Assembly (NCBI GenBank): GCA_038744685.1
Contig: JBCDMB010000005.1
Coordinates: 94,540-158,539, forward strand
DNA: 64,000 nt
Origin: Verrucomicrobiota bacterium
GTDB taxonomy: Bacteria; Verrucomicrobiota; Verrucomicrobiia; Opitutales; Puniceicoccaceae
Reading direction: 5' to 3'
Position numbers and translations under genes: made by a program. Below the pieces are notes generated by a model, which made no database searches, was not told the DNA's origin, and worked only from the letters and a program-made list of their open reading frames with translations. Shown piece after piece: positions 8,444 through 17,998 of this stretch; position 1 is the first letter of the stretch; every line of letters begins with the position of its first letter.

Positions 8444-9301
8444 GTGAAAATAAGAAAACGACTTTTCTTCTTACACATTCCGAAAGCGGCTGGCACTACC
8501 TTCAAGGAAGTGCTCTACAAGCAGTATCCATTGAATCAGATTGCATGGATTGACGGTAGTCACCATGAAGAATCGGTCCGTAGGCTAAAGCGTCTTGGTC
8601 CAGATCAGCGAAACAGCTATCGGTGTATAATGGGACACCTTCAATATGGCTTGCATACTGACTTCGAGGGTGAGTTTGGTTATGTGACGTTTCTCCGTGA
8701 GCCTGTAGCCAGAACAGTTTCGACATATTTTCATATACTTGAGAACTCTCCGCATCACGTCCACCATAGAGCCTTAAAAAGTGGTGAGGTATCATTGGAG
8801 AAATTTGTTTCGGATCGGTTTTCTGATGAAACCAGAAATCTGCAAGTTCGTTGGATCAGTGGAGAGCCTAAGGCTGACCACTCGAGTCTCGCTCAAGCGA
8901 AGGAAAATATTGAACGAGATTTTGTGTTCGCGGGAATCAGTGAAGAGTTTGACAAATCCGTGGTAGCGTTTGCCGATGTTGTTGGATTCGAGAAGCCACT
9001 CTTCTATTCTCGTAAGAACGAAGGCGTCTACAATCAGAGAACTTTGGATTCGAGAGTGAGGAAACTCATTGAAGAAGAAAACGCTCTGGACATGGAGCTC
9101 TACGAATGGGTTAAAGCAAAGGTGGATCAGTGTGATATAGGGTCTAGGTCTGATATTCGAGAAAAGGTAGCCGCACAACGGGCTGCCAACCAAAGATACA
9201 ATCAGCGGCGGGCCCGTTTAAAAAACATCTATTACATTTACGAGGCAATTATTTGGAAGCGCCTCCAACGAAATAATCCTTTAATCGTAAGAGACATCTA
9301 G
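8444..9301 (+). CDS. Sulfotransferase family 2-like protein
   Basis: This 285-residue protein has the two PAPS-binding signatures of carbohydrate sulfotransferases. The 5'-phosphosulfate loop is LFFLHIPKAAGTTFKEVL (residues 7-24), and the 3'-phosphate motif is VTFLREPVARTVSTYFH (about residues 83-99). The C-terminal third is highly charged (AAQRAANQRYNQRRARL). The likely start is the GTG at 8444. Sulfotransferases of this family move sulfate from PAPS to sugar hydroxyls, so the neighbouring glycan may be sulfated, a trait common in marine bacteria. The acceptor is unknown. Confidence 0.82.
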   Translation: MKIRKRLFFLHIPKAAGTTFKEVLYKQYPLNQIAWIDGSHHEESVRRLKRLGPDQRNSYRCIMGHLQYGLHTDFEGEFGYVTFLREPVARTVSTYFHILENSPHHVHHRALKSGEVSLEKFVSDRFSDETRNLQVRWISGEPKADHSSLAQAKENIERDFVFAGISEEFDKSVVAFADVVGFEKPLFYSRKNEGVYNQRTLDSRVRKLIEEENALDMELYEWVKAKVDQCDIGSRSDIREKVAAQRAANQRYNQRRARLKNIYYIYEAIIWKRLQRNNPLIVRDI

Positions 9302-9366
9302 TCGTGCCGTTTTATGAAAAGTTCTTGTTCGCACAACAACTTGAAAGCCGTAAGACAATGCTAATA

Positions 9367-10834
9367 AGACGCCCCTGAAATTGTCGTAAGTATTTGAATG
9401 TCTGATACTTTTATCTGGTATTGTGGATTAGTTCCGACGAGAATAACGCTGAAAAGCGCAAAGAACTGGCCGGAACTCAAATGAAGTCAAAGAAGCAAAA
9501 CGAACCGACAAACGATCGATTCCTTCAACGCCTGGATCTGATGTGTGATCCCTGTTAGTATCTTGTAAGGCTCTCGGAAGTGATCCCATGGGAGAGTTTT
9601 GAGAAAGAGTTCGAAGGGCTGTATTCAAAGGAAGGTCGACCTGCGAAACCGATTCGATTGATGGTTGGGTTACTGCTTTTAAAGCAACTAGAGAACCTGT
9701 CCGATGAGCGGGTTTGTGAGATCTGGCGGAGGGACTGTTACATGCAGTACTTTTGTGGAGAGGATTTCTTCCGTTGGGACTGTCCGTGCGATCCGACGGA
9801 GTTGGTCTACTTCCGCAAGCGGATCGGCGAGAAGGTAGTTGAGAAGATCCTTGCGATGAGCATAGAACTGCACCGGGAAGAGGCAGAGAAAGAAGACGAA
9901 GTAGTTGCCGATACAACGGTGCAGGAGGCCAAAATAACGTATCCGACTAATACGAAGATGCGCCGGAAGATTATCGAGAAGATGTGGTCTATGGGGGAAG
10001 AGGCCGGAATTGTTCCTATGCGCGGACGGTTCCTAAGCTACTGGCTACGTTGAGAACCCGCTCTAACCGCATGGTGAAGCCCAGACGGAAGGCAGAGGAA
10101 AAAACTGAAAACGCTGGCAGGTCGTCTGATACGGGAGTTTAGGAGGAAAGCATCTTCGGGATGGTCGATAATTTACGAGGAGGAACTAGATTTTTGTGAG
10201 AAGGTCCTCCGGCAGGGGCGAACCTATAAAGGCAAGATCTACAGCCTTCACGATCCGGGTGTTCTTTGCATTGCCAAGGGGGAGGCGCACAAGAAATACG
10301 AGTTTGGCAGCAAAGCCTCTGTGGTGATGTTGGCCAAGAGCGGAGTGATCGTAGGAGCACAGAGTTACGATGAGAATCTTTACGATGGTGATACTCTCGA
10401 TTCTGCCCTTTGGCAGGTGAAAAAGATCACCGGCAACTGGCCCCGCAAACGTCTGGTCGACAAAGGCTACCGAGGACGGCCTAAGGTGGTCGATACGAAG
10501 ATCGAGCTGCCGAAATCACTACCCAAATATCTGACTGCTTACGAGAAGACAAAAGAACGAAAACGAAGAGAGCAGAAGATCAGCAATTTAACCTGTGATC
10601 GGACACCTTAAAAACGATTATCGAATGACCCGTTGCTTCCTCAAAGGTAGTTTGGGGGCCAGTCAGAATGTAATGCTCGCTGCCGCGGCATGGAACCTAC
10701 GAGAGTGTATTCTTTTTGGCGTGATTTACAGCCTTATGCAAAAGATCAAACGATTACTGATACGGATGCTTGGACATCATCCAACTCTCTCACCGTGCCT
10801 CAGTGTCTCTGTGTGAGGTTTTTCAGGGTCGACT
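9367..10834 (+). mobile_element. Degenerate IS5-type insertion sequence
   Basis: An element of about 1.47 kb is bounded by imperfect inverted ends: AGACGCCCCTGAAA at 9367-9380 and its counterpart at 10821-10834, matching at 12 of 14 positions. It carries one broken transposase gene. CTAA occurs just outside or at both ends, but a clean target duplication could not be fixed. Insertion is between the sulfotransferase and a GT4 gene. Confidence 0.7.
9481..10816 (+). pseudogene. IS5-family transposase, inactivated
   Basis: Reading from ATG 9481, the frame has an in-frame TAG at 9556-9558 and then continues into the DDE N-terminal region (VIPWESFEKEFEGLYSKEGR, LMVGLLLLKQLENLSDE). It breaks at about 10050, resumes in the same frame from about 10090 (KLKTLAGRLIREFRRK, then KYEFGSKASVV and RLVDKGYRG), and shifts again near 10590 to the E-motif region (VIGHLKNDYRMTRCFLKG). 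The order is that of IS5-family transposases. With one nonsense codon and at least three frame changes the protein cannot be made. Confidence 0.85.
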
Positions 10835-10953
10835 AATTTATTGGCTGTCAGAGATTTGCGAGAATTTGTTCCGAGGACAAGCTTCGAAGTCGTCGACAGG
10901 CGAGCGTGTGGCTTTGTTTTCGGTTGACGTCTTTTGACCGAACTCGATCAGAA

Positions 10954-12192
10954 ATGCGAGTAGTGCATGTTAGTTTTAGGTCCGGAAAAGGCGGTGCTTC
11001 TGGTGCGGCGTTCAGGCTTCATAAAAGGCTCGCGGATGCCGGGGTTGATAGCCATTTCTACAGTTCTAATTCGACTGGAGTGGACGACCGCGAGCATGGT
11101 CCGAGAACTGCAGTTGATCGTGCTCTTCAAGCAAGGATTGTTCCCCGTATTGAGCGATTCATTGGGGCTCGTTTGAGACCTCATCATGACAAGCACTCGA
11201 TCAATTTTTTCCCGTCAAGTGTCGTGCGAGATGTGAGAAGGTTAAGGCCAGATATCGTGAATCTACATTGGGTTGGAGATGGGATGTTGAGACCGGAGGC
11301 TCTGAAGGGATTCGGCTGTCCACTTGTTTGGACATGTCATGATCTTTGGCCCCTTTTGGGCGCGGAGCACTATTTTAGAGATTCGGAGGCCTTTCGAATT
11401 GGCTATAGTTCGCCTGATTATGAACGCAACAGCGTCAATCTTAATCGATGGCTTTGGAAACGTAAGCTTAAATCTTATAAAAGAGTGAATATTGAGGTGG
11501 TGTGTAATAGCGACTGGGTGAGAAAGTGCGCTCTACAGAGCGAACTCTTTCGTTCTCAACGAATTAGGACAATTCACTATGCAATCGATACGGAATTGTT
11601 TAGGCCAAGAGATCGCTCGAAGTGTAGAGAAATGTTTGATGTTGAGGCTGGCTCATATATGATTTTGTTCGGAGCGGATACATTGAAAAACAAACGAAAG
11701 GGATTCGATCTCCTGCTTGAGGCGCTAAAGAAGATACCTGAGTCAATCGGTGGAAGAAATGTTGTTCCCGTTGTGTTCGGCCCCTCATGCGGTAATGACG
11801 TTAGAGAGAGTGCAGCCTTAAGGCATGTTGGGTATATTACGGACCAACAACTTTTGTCACATCTGTATAGTGCCGCGGATGTGATGGTTACACCTTCTCG
11901 TAAGGAGGCTTTTGGACTGACCTGTCTTGAAGCGTTGTCGTGCGGCACACCAGTTGTAGCCTTTAAGACTGGCGGCTATTTGGACCAGATCAAACATATG
12001 GACAATGGCTGGTTGGCAGAAGAAGAATCGGTGGACTCGCTTCGGGAAGGGATATCGAGCGTTCTTTTGGATGAGGGTTTACGAATTAGAATGGGAGAGC
12101 AGGCACTCAGAACTGTCCGTTCAAGGTTCACAATTGAACGTGAGGTAAACGGATATGAATCGCTTTATTCGGAGTTAGTAGAAGGTCTATGA
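10954..12192 (+). CDS. Glycosyltransferase family 4 (GT-B)
   Basis: From ATG 10954 (MRVVHVSFRSGKGGASGAAF; an upstream GTG at 10906 adds 16 unlikely residues) the protein has 412 residues. The N-terminal Rossmann domain contains SGAAFRLHKRLADAG and the loop PDIVNLHWVGDGML. The C-terminal domain has the GT4 EX7E region VTPSRKEAFGLTCLEALSCG followed by TPVVAFKTGGY. This is a retaining enzyme family using nucleotide sugars. It follows the broken IS by about 120 bases and overlaps the next gene by four bases (ATGA), indicating translational coupling. Confidence 0.85.
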   Translation: MRVVHVSFRSGKGGASGAAFRLHKRLADAGVDSHFYSSNSTGVDDREHGPRTAVDRALQARIVPRIERFIGARLRPHHDKHSINFFPSSVVRDVRRLRPDIVNLHWVGDGMLRPEALKGFGCPLVWTCHDLWPLLGAEHYFRDSEAFRIGYSSPDYERNSVNLNRWLWKRKLKSYKRVNIEVVCNSDWVRKCALQSELFRSQRIRTIHYAIDTELFRPRDRSKCREMFDVEAGSYMILFGADTLKNKRKGFDLLLEALKKIPESIGGRNVVPVVFGPSCGNDVRESAALRHVGYITDQQLLSHLYSAADVMVTPSRKEAFGLTCLEALSCGTPVVAFKTGGYLDQIKHMDNGWLAEEESVDSLREGISSVLLDEGLRIRMGEQALRTVRSRFTIEREVNGYESLYSELVEGL

Positions 12193-13031
12193 TGTATGAT
12201 TACTTGAATATTGGCTGCGGTTCGCACGCGCATCCGGAGTGGCACAACATCGATATGGTGGCTAATGCGAAGGGGGTGCGTGTATATGATTTGCGTAAGG
12301 GATTGCCCTACGCCGCCGACTCAATGGATGCGACCTACAGCTCTCATGTACTAGAGCACCTGAGTCCAGAAGCAGGTCGTACGTTTATTGACGAGCAGTT
12401 TCGTGTGCTTCGAAAAGAAGGCGTTATTCGGTTAGTTGTTCCTGATCTTGAGCAGAAAGTAAGACTATATTTACACCATCTTGAGCGAGCAAAGATCGGC
12501 GAGGATTCGGGTGAGTATGACTGGATGTTGATTGAGCTTTATGACCAATTCGCAAGGCGGGTAAGTGGCGGTCAAATGCGTGCAGTTCTCAAAGATCGCT
12601 CTTTACCAATTCGAGATTTCATTCGAGATCGGATGGGAGCGCAATTTGCCCATTTTTTCGAGGATGAGATGCCGAAAGATATGCACACAATGAGGTATTC
12701 GCTACCCTATCGTAAGCGTGTTTTTCGCAAGATTAAGGTCTTGCTGGAAGGGCTCCGTAAGCAAGTAGCGTTTTGGTTGCTGGCTCTTCTTGGCGGTAAG
12801 TCTTTCGTGACAGCTTTCAGAGAAGGACTCTTCATCAATGGTGGCCAACTTCATCTATGGATGTATGATGCTTACTCCGTCGAGCGACTTCTAAAGGATG
12901 GAGGCTTTTCGGATGTTCGGGTATGCATAGCTAGTGAGAGCCGGATACCTGAATTTGATCGTTTTGAATTGGATGTGATTCGCGGAAAGATCCGAAAAGC
13001 TGATTCACTTTTTGTGGAAGCTGTGAAGTAG
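12189..13031 (+). CDS. Class I SAM-dependent methyltransferase
   Basis: This 280-residue protein has motif I YLNIGCGSHAHPEWHNID (residues 5-22), an acidic residue after strand 2 and the motif IV-like segment DATYSSHVLEHLSPE, as in the methyltransf_11 type found in O-antigen loci. A central insertion (about residues 95-205, many Arg/Lys) is followed by GGQLHLWMYDAYSVERLLKDGG, which is also typical of surface-glycan methyltransferases. It overlaps the upstream GT4 by four bases and probably acts with it. The acceptor sugar is unknown. Confidence 0.78.
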   Translation: MMYDYLNIGCGSHAHPEWHNIDMVANAKGVRVYDLRKGLPYAADSMDATYSSHVLEHLSPEAGRTFIDEQFRVLRKEGVIRLVVPDLEQKVRLYLHHLERAKIGEDSGEYDWMLIELYDQFARRVSGGQMRAVLKDRSLPIRDFIRDRMGAQFAHFFEDEMPKDMHTMRYSLPYRKRVFRKIKVLLEGLRKQVAFWLLALLGGKSFVTAFREGLFINGGQLHLWMYDAYSVERLLKDGGFSDVRVCIASESRIPEFDRFELDVIRGKIRKADSLFVEAVK

Positions 13032-13223
13032 GAGTCTTAGTTCGACCCTACTTGTTCAGTATGCTCTCAAAATATGACTGAAAACTCCATTCTTTGAGTG
13101 CTCGAGAATATGTCGTCTGGGAAGCTATAGGTCTTTTTCCTTATGCACTTGGACAATTCACTTTATTTGATTTTTCTTCAGAAGGAGCACGGGTTCCTCT
13201 TCGGTAGCCCATTAAGCAATAGA

Positions 13224-14579
13224 ATGGAAAGCCTCAGGTTAGTCATTGCAAAAGCGAAAAAGCACCAAGGCTTCCGACGATATCTTGGAAACACTGGTTG
13301 GCTCTTCGGAGGTAGGATGCTCCAGTTGGTTCTCGGGCTATTCGTGTCGATTGCTGTTGCTCGTTATCTTGGTCCATCGGACTTCGGACTCTTTAATTTT
13401 GTTCTATCGATTGTAGCCTTGCTTGCGGTTCTCGGAAATCTAGGTCTTCAAGCCTTAGCCAAGCGGCAGTTTGTCGAGGAACCGGATTGTCGCGATGACA
13501 TTCTCGGCACTTGCTTGGTGCTAAGCGTTTCTGCTGGTCTTCTCGTTTATGCCTGTCTTCTAGCTGTCGCGAGTTTTGTTACTTCCTCAAATCTGGACTT
13601 TGCCCTCTTCTCTTTACTAGGTGCAAGCTCGCTGCTCTTTGGGCCCTTTAAGTTAATTGAGGTCTGGTTTCAATCGCAGGTGAGGTCAGATCTCGCTGTT
13701 ACGGCAACAGGTATCAGCCTGATAGTCTTTTCGTTAGTCAAGTTAGGTGCCATTTATTTCGGGGCCAGTGTACTTGAGTTTGCTTACATCTCGTTGGTGT
13801 CAGCTATCTCCTTTTCTTGTCTACTTATCTATTTCTACAAGAAGCATTTCGGTTCGGTCCTTCGATGGCGATTCAAGCATACGATTGCATCAGATTTTCT
13901 TAAGCAGTGCTGGCCATTGATTCTCTCCGGTCTCGCGATTGCGGTTTACATGAAAATCGACCAAATCATGTTGGGAACTTTGCTTGGACAGGAAGCGGTG
14001 GGCTATTACTCGGTTGCAGTAAAGATTAGCTCAGTTTGGTACTTTATTCCCGCTATTCTGGCTACCTCGCTCTTCCCGGCGATTATGAACGCACGTAAGA
14101 GAAGCCGGAAGCTCTACGTTGGTCGCTTGCAGCAGTACTTTGACCTTAACGCTGGCCTCTCTTACTTGATCTGCGTACCCCTTTCTTTCGCCGCTCCGTT
14201 GATCGTCGATCTTCTTTTTGGGGATGAATTTAGCGATTCGGGACCCATACTTGCCGTTCAAGCCTGGAGTAGCCTGTTCGTTTTCCTTGGCGTCGCTCGT
14301 GGGGAGTATCTCGTCGCAGAGAAGTTGTTTAAGTTTTCATTTTGCTGCACCGTTCTTGGAGCGATCATCAACATTGCATTAAATTATGCGCTGATTCCGG
14401 TCCACGGCGGACTCGGTGCGGCAATTGCTACACTTGTCTCCTATGCGGTTTCAGCGTTTCTGAGCTCCGCTTTTCTTAGAAATAATGACAACATCTTTCG
14501 TCGGCAGGTCACCTCTTTGTTCGCGCCTTGCTTGCTGTTTAAAATGCAAAAGTTGAAAATCAATGAGACCGATAAGTAG
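13224..14579 (+). CDS. Wzx-type polysaccharide flippase
   Basis: From ATG 13224 (MESLRLVIAKAKKHQGFRRY) the protein has 451 residues. An upstream ATG at 13143 would add a non-family N-terminus. It has about 12-14 hydrophobic helices and the family N-terminus GNTGWLFGGRMLQLVLGLFV followed by ARYLGPSDFGLFNFVLS, which is characteristic of Wzx/RfbX (MATE/PST) exporters. The second half has GLAIAVYMKIDQIMLGTLLG and EAVGYYSVAVKIS, again typical. It would flip the lipid-linked repeat unit across the inner membrane. It overlaps the following FkbM gene by 17 bases. Confidence 0.88.
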   Translation: MESLRLVIAKAKKHQGFRRYLGNTGWLFGGRMLQLVLGLFVSIAVARYLGPSDFGLFNFVLSIVALLAVLGNLGLQALAKRQFVEEPDCRDDILGTCLVLSVSAGLLVYACLLAVASFVTSSNLDFALFSLLGASSLLFGPFKLIEVWFQSQVRSDLAVTATGISLIVFSLVKLGAIYFGASVLEFAYISLVSAISFSCLLIYFYKKHFGSVLRWRFKHTIASDFLKQCWPLILSGLAIAVYMKIDQIMLGTLLGQEAVGYYSVAVKISSVWYFIPAILATSLFPAIMNARKRSRKLYVGRLQQYFDLNAGLSYLICVPLSFAAPLIVDLLFGDEFSDSGPILAVQAWSSLFVFLGVARGEYLVAEKLFKFSFCCTVLGAIINIALNYALIPVHGGLGAAIATLVSYAVSAFLSSAFLRNNDNIFRRQVTSLFAPCLLFKMQKLKINETDK

Positions 14580-15273
14580 GAAACAACTACTCAGAGAAAA
14601 ACTCCAACCCATTTTCCGGACTCTCAAGTGGAAACGCTTTTGTCGGAGAGGTTTCAACGGTCTCGATGAGAAGCTCGAGCGACATTTGAATTTCGATAAC
14701 GGTGTCTTTCTGGAGGCAGGGGCAAATAATGGAGTCAAGCAGAGCAACACTTACTATCTAGAGGCAATCAGAAATTGGAAAGGGATTTTGGTGGAACCCG
14801 TCCCCGATCTATATAAGCAGTGTCTAAGGAGGCGAAAGTCATCGAAGGTCTATCACGCTGCTTTGGTGAGTAATGGTTATGCGGATGATACGATTCGCCT
14901 CTCATTTGCCGACTTGATGACCGTAGTTAAAGATGGGTCTGCTAGTGAAAAACACACTCGGGAGGGGAGGGCGTTACAGCGCTTGGATAATGGATACGAT
15001 TTCGATGCTCCAGCAATGACATTGGATAGTGTGATTGAGAGTTCTGGTTTTAGGCAGATCGACTTCTTGAGCTTGGATCTAGAAGGCTATGAAGCGGAGG
15101 CATTGAGTGGACTAAACCTCATGAGAAATGGACCAAGGTATCTCCTCGTGGAAGTCCGCGAGATGAGTAAGATTCTCGATGTCGTTGGTAACTATTATCG
15201 GGAGCTTGAAGTTCTTACAGATGGTGGAAATTACAAAGATGTTCTATTTGTGAAAGTGACTCCAAGTGAGTGA
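14563..15273 (+). CDS. FkbM-family methyltransferase
   Basis: This 236-residue protein contains the FkbM signature. The SAM loop is FLEAGANNGVKQSNTYYLE (about residues 48-66), then GILVEPVPDLYKQC. The C-terminal motif is TLDSVIESSGFRQIDFLSLD, continuing into LEGYEAEALSGL. FkbM enzymes O-methylate sugars and polyketides. In a polysaccharide locus the likely substrate is a sugar hydroxyl. It overlaps the flippase gene by 17 bases and the next gene by 8, so the three are probably co-translated. Confidence 0.85.
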   Translation: MRPISRKQLLREKLQPIFRTLKWKRFCRRGFNGLDEKLERHLNFDNGVFLEAGANNGVKQSNTYYLEAIRNWKGILVEPVPDLYKQCLRRRKSSKVYHAALVSNGYADDTIRLSFADLMTVVKDGSASEKHTREGRALQRLDNGYDFDAPAMTLDSVIESSGFRQIDFLSLDLEGYEAEALSGLNLMRNGPRYLLVEVREMSKILDVVGNYYRELEVLTDGGNYKDVLFVKVTPSE

Positions 15274-16198
15274 ATCCTATCAGTGTAAATCTCCTGTGCT
15301 CTTCTTGGTTTTTAATCGTCCCGAGCAAACGGCCGAAGTCTTTCAGAGTATCCGTAATGCAAAGCCATCGCGACTCTATGTGGCGGCAGACGGTCCCCGC
15401 GATGGTCGAGTCGGTGAAGCCGAAAGATGCTGTAGAGTGCGAGAGATAGCCCTATCAGTAGACTGGAACTGTGAGGTTAAGACGCTTTTTCGCGGTAAGA
15501 ACCTGGGGTGCGGTAAAGCTGTAAGCGAAGGTATTTCTTGGTTTTTTGAGAATGAGGAGATGGGTATTGTGCTCGAAGATGATGTTCTTGTCCTTCCTCG
15601 GTGGCTTGCGTTTGCTGATGAACTATTAGTCAGGTATAAGGATGACTATAGGATAGGTTCGATTTCAGCTCAGTCCCCAAATCTGGAAAGTAGGGTTGAT
15701 CAATCTTACTGGTTTTCCTCGGCGTTTCTTTGTTGGGGATGGGCGTCTTGGAGGCGAGTTTGGAGAGATTTCGATTTTGAGATTGCCGACGAGGGTAAGG
15801 GTATAAGAGACTTCACTTCCCTACACCGTTTTTACTACCCATTTGAAGTTCGGTGGAATCGTGTAGTTGAGCGCCTTAGAAACAATCAGGTGGATACCTG
15901 GGATTACAGGGTGCAGCTTTGCTTTTTCAAAAACAAGTATCTCTCGATTGTCCCGTCTGCAAATGCAGTGACAAACATAGGTTTTGGCGAAGATGCGACG
16001 CATACGACTGGCTCGCCAGAAAGTCTCAATGCGGCGACGTTCCAGTTTACTACACTTGAACACCCGAGCACTGTCCTGTTACGAAAAGGACTGGATCGGA
16101 GACTCTATAAAGAAATCCAGAAGCTATCATGGTCTCATGCCCTCAGATCGTTGACAGCGAAGTGGATTCGATCATTTGGGGTAAAGTTAACCAGATAA
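15266..16198 (+). CDS. GT-A fold glycosyltransferase (HlpA/GNT-I-like)
   Basis: This 310-residue protein starts at GTG 15266. It has SPVLFLVFNRPEQTAEVFQ (residues 9-27), then RLYVAADGPRDGR and GKNLGCGKAVSEGI. The metal-binding region is GIVLEDDVLVLPRWL, followed by FSSAFLCWGWASWRRVW. This set is seen in proteins annotated as nucleotide-diphospho-sugar transferase or 'hemolytic protein HlpA-like', related to GNT-I. The coding frame overlaps the FkbM gene by eight bases. A sugar transferase role in glycan assembly is inferred; donor unknown. Confidence 0.75.
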   Translation: MSESYQCKSPVLFLVFNRPEQTAEVFQSIRNAKPSRLYVAADGPRDGRVGEAERCCRVREIALSVDWNCEVKTLFRGKNLGCGKAVSEGISWFFENEEMGIVLEDDVLVLPRWLAFADELLVRYKDDYRIGSISAQSPNLESRVDQSYWFSSAFLCWGWASWRRVWRDFDFEIADEGKGIRDFTSLHRFYYPFEVRWNRVVERLRNNQVDTWDYRVQLCFFKNKYLSIVPSANAVTNIGFGEDATHTTGSPESLNAATFQFTTLEHPSTVLLRKGLDRRLYKEIQKLSWSHALRSLTAKWIRSFGVKLTR

Positions 16199-16796
16199 CT
16201 GGTTTGGTTAGATGTATATTGTTTCCACAACCAGAGTCGGCTTGAAGACCACTACAAGCAAGCGACTGTCCAGAGAGACTCCACTGCATCTGCTTCGTCG
16301 ATACCACAACGCGTAAGAGTCTGGTATTCATCGTCAATCATTTTGCGCTTCCTGCCACTACCTTCGCCTCCACCTATCCCGCGTCGGAGGGGTCAGGGTG
16401 TTCAGAAATGTTCTGTAAATGTACCATACAATACCTCAGGGTCAAGGGCTTCTACGGCACCTTCGAGAACAGGGTGAAGACCCAGATTTGGATCGCTATC
16501 TAGCGTATCATTGATGGTAGTTTATTTCGATTAGGGAGCGGCGATACGGTAAGTTCCAGTTCCGAAAAATGCGGAGGTGCTCTCTATTTTCACTGAAACC
16601 TTGAATTTCTCTCGGACGCTTAAATGATCTCTTGATCATCGGATCTCGCTAAACTCCGTTTAGGTGATAACAATTTCATATTGTAAGCAAAAATGTTAAG
16701 TCATTATCGAGTGTGGGTCAAAGTTGTGAAAGTATGTCAGCCGACAATGTTGCTGTGTGCTTCCATCTATGGGATCGCCTTGGATGAACATAAGAA
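16199..16796. other. Intergenic stretch holding a transposase remnant
   Basis: These 598 bases separate two transcription blocks of the polysaccharide locus. They contain an IS4-type transposase C-terminal remnant (16390-16503) and no intact gene. Confidence 0.6.
16390..16503 (+). pseudogene. IS4-type transposase C-terminal remnant
   Basis: One frame reads EMFCKCTIQYLRVKGFYG, then TFENRVKTQIWIAI and a stop at 16501. This closely resembles the conserved C-terminal segment of IS4-family transposases (ELFFKW-type, then LR[IV]K.F.GTSENAVKTQIWIA). The rest of the gene and the element ends are gone. It is evidence of an older mobile-element insertion here. Confidence 0.6.
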
Positions 16797-17870
16797 ATGA
16801 GAACATTCCGCTCCATATATCTGGATATTTGTAGTGCAGCGGTGGCGCGTCAGGCTTCTGATGGGAGAATGCCTGCTGGTCATAACGGCCACTATCACGA
16901 CCCTGAAACACCCGTAAGAAACACTTCGCATTATATCATAGCGTTTTTGCGTGCCTGGGAGTTGAGTGATGACAGTAGTTTTCTTGAAGCTGCAAAGAGG
17001 TCCGTCGATTGGCTGATCAAGAGCAACCCATACCGAGGAAAATACAATTTCCAACACCGTTCGAAACCGGGGAAAGATCTTTGCAATGGCTTGATTGGCC
17101 CTGCCTGGGTGATAGAGGCACTGCTCTTTTCGGAGAAGTATCTTGAGATCCGTGAAGCGCGCGAATTGGCCAGGGACCTATTCAATTTGCACCCGTTTAA
17201 TTCGAAAACAAAGGTCTGGGATCGAGTCGAACCTGATGGATCTAGATTATCCTTTGATATGACTTTCAATCACCAACTTTGGTTTGCAGCTTGTGCTTCG
17301 CCTTTAATCACCGATACGCCAGAAGCAGAAGAACGGATAGGTGCATTTGCCGATAACCTTCCAGATTTATTTGATATGGCTGCCAGTGGTCGTATTGTCC
17401 ACCCGTTGTGGGTTCGTCAGAGACGTCTTCGTGAACGGGTAAAACGAGCTATTAAGCCTGCTCATCACCAAGCACTCCTTTCTAAAGAAATAGGGTATCA
17501 CGCGTTCAACCTTTTAGGATTTTCGATCATGAAATTAGGCGGAGTTTCGTTGAATCCGAAGGTCCTCAGCCGAATCGAGAAAGCAATCGAATACCTTAAT
17601 ACAAATGAATACTTAAATGGCATCGAATCGTCAGAGTGCGGTTTTCCATACAACCCGCCTGGATGGGAAGTCCCAATGGCTAAATCCGTTTTAGCAGGGG
17701 GCTTTCCAGCTGAGTGTACCGTTTGGATCCAGCGTCAGCTGGCTTATAGTTTCGATTCATCAAATAGAATGATGTCTCACCGAACTGACGATCCCGAAAC
17801 CCAGACAGCGCGGATTTATGAGGCGAGCCGCCTACGGAACGAATTCTTCGATTTAGAGCTGCAAGCATAA
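16797..17870 (+). CDS. AglQ-like protein of surface-glycan loci, probable alpha/alpha-barrel
   Basis: This 357-residue protein has no signal peptide. It contains helix-rich, evenly spaced segments with aromatic and acidic residues (NTSHYIIAFLRAWELSDD, LIGPAWVIEALLFSEKY, NHQLWFAACASPLITD, EIGYHAFNLLGFSIMKLGG). These suggest an (alpha/alpha)6 toroid as in six-hairpin glycosidases and epimerases. A similar protein is called AglQ in archaeal glycosylation clusters. C-terminal conserved-looking residues include SSECGFPYNPPGW. No catalytic residues can be named with confidence. Context indicates a role in glycan assembly or modification. Confidence 0.5.
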   Translation: MRTFRSIYLDICSAAVARQASDGRMPAGHNGHYHDPETPVRNTSHYIIAFLRAWELSDDSSFLEAAKRSVDWLIKSNPYRGKYNFQHRSKPGKDLCNGLIGPAWVIEALLFSEKYLEIREARELARDLFNLHPFNSKTKVWDRVEPDGSRLSFDMTFNHQLWFAACASPLITDTPEAEERIGAFADNLPDLFDMAASGRIVHPLWVRQRRLRERVKRAIKPAHHQALLSKEIGYHAFNLLGFSIMKLGGVSLNPKVLSRIEKAIEYLNTNEYLNGIESSECGFPYNPPGWEVPMAKSVLAGGFPAECTVWIQRQLAYSFDSSNRMMSHRTDDPETQTARIYEASRLRNEFFDLELQA

Positions 17871-17998
17871 TCAGAATAAAGTTTAACAGGTGCAGATTTT
17901 AGTAAAAGCGCGCTTCTAAGGTGTTTTAGAGGCTAAGAATCTTCTCCACGGTTCTTCAAAAATTCTAAAAACCTCCTTAACCGACCATCGGTTATTTT

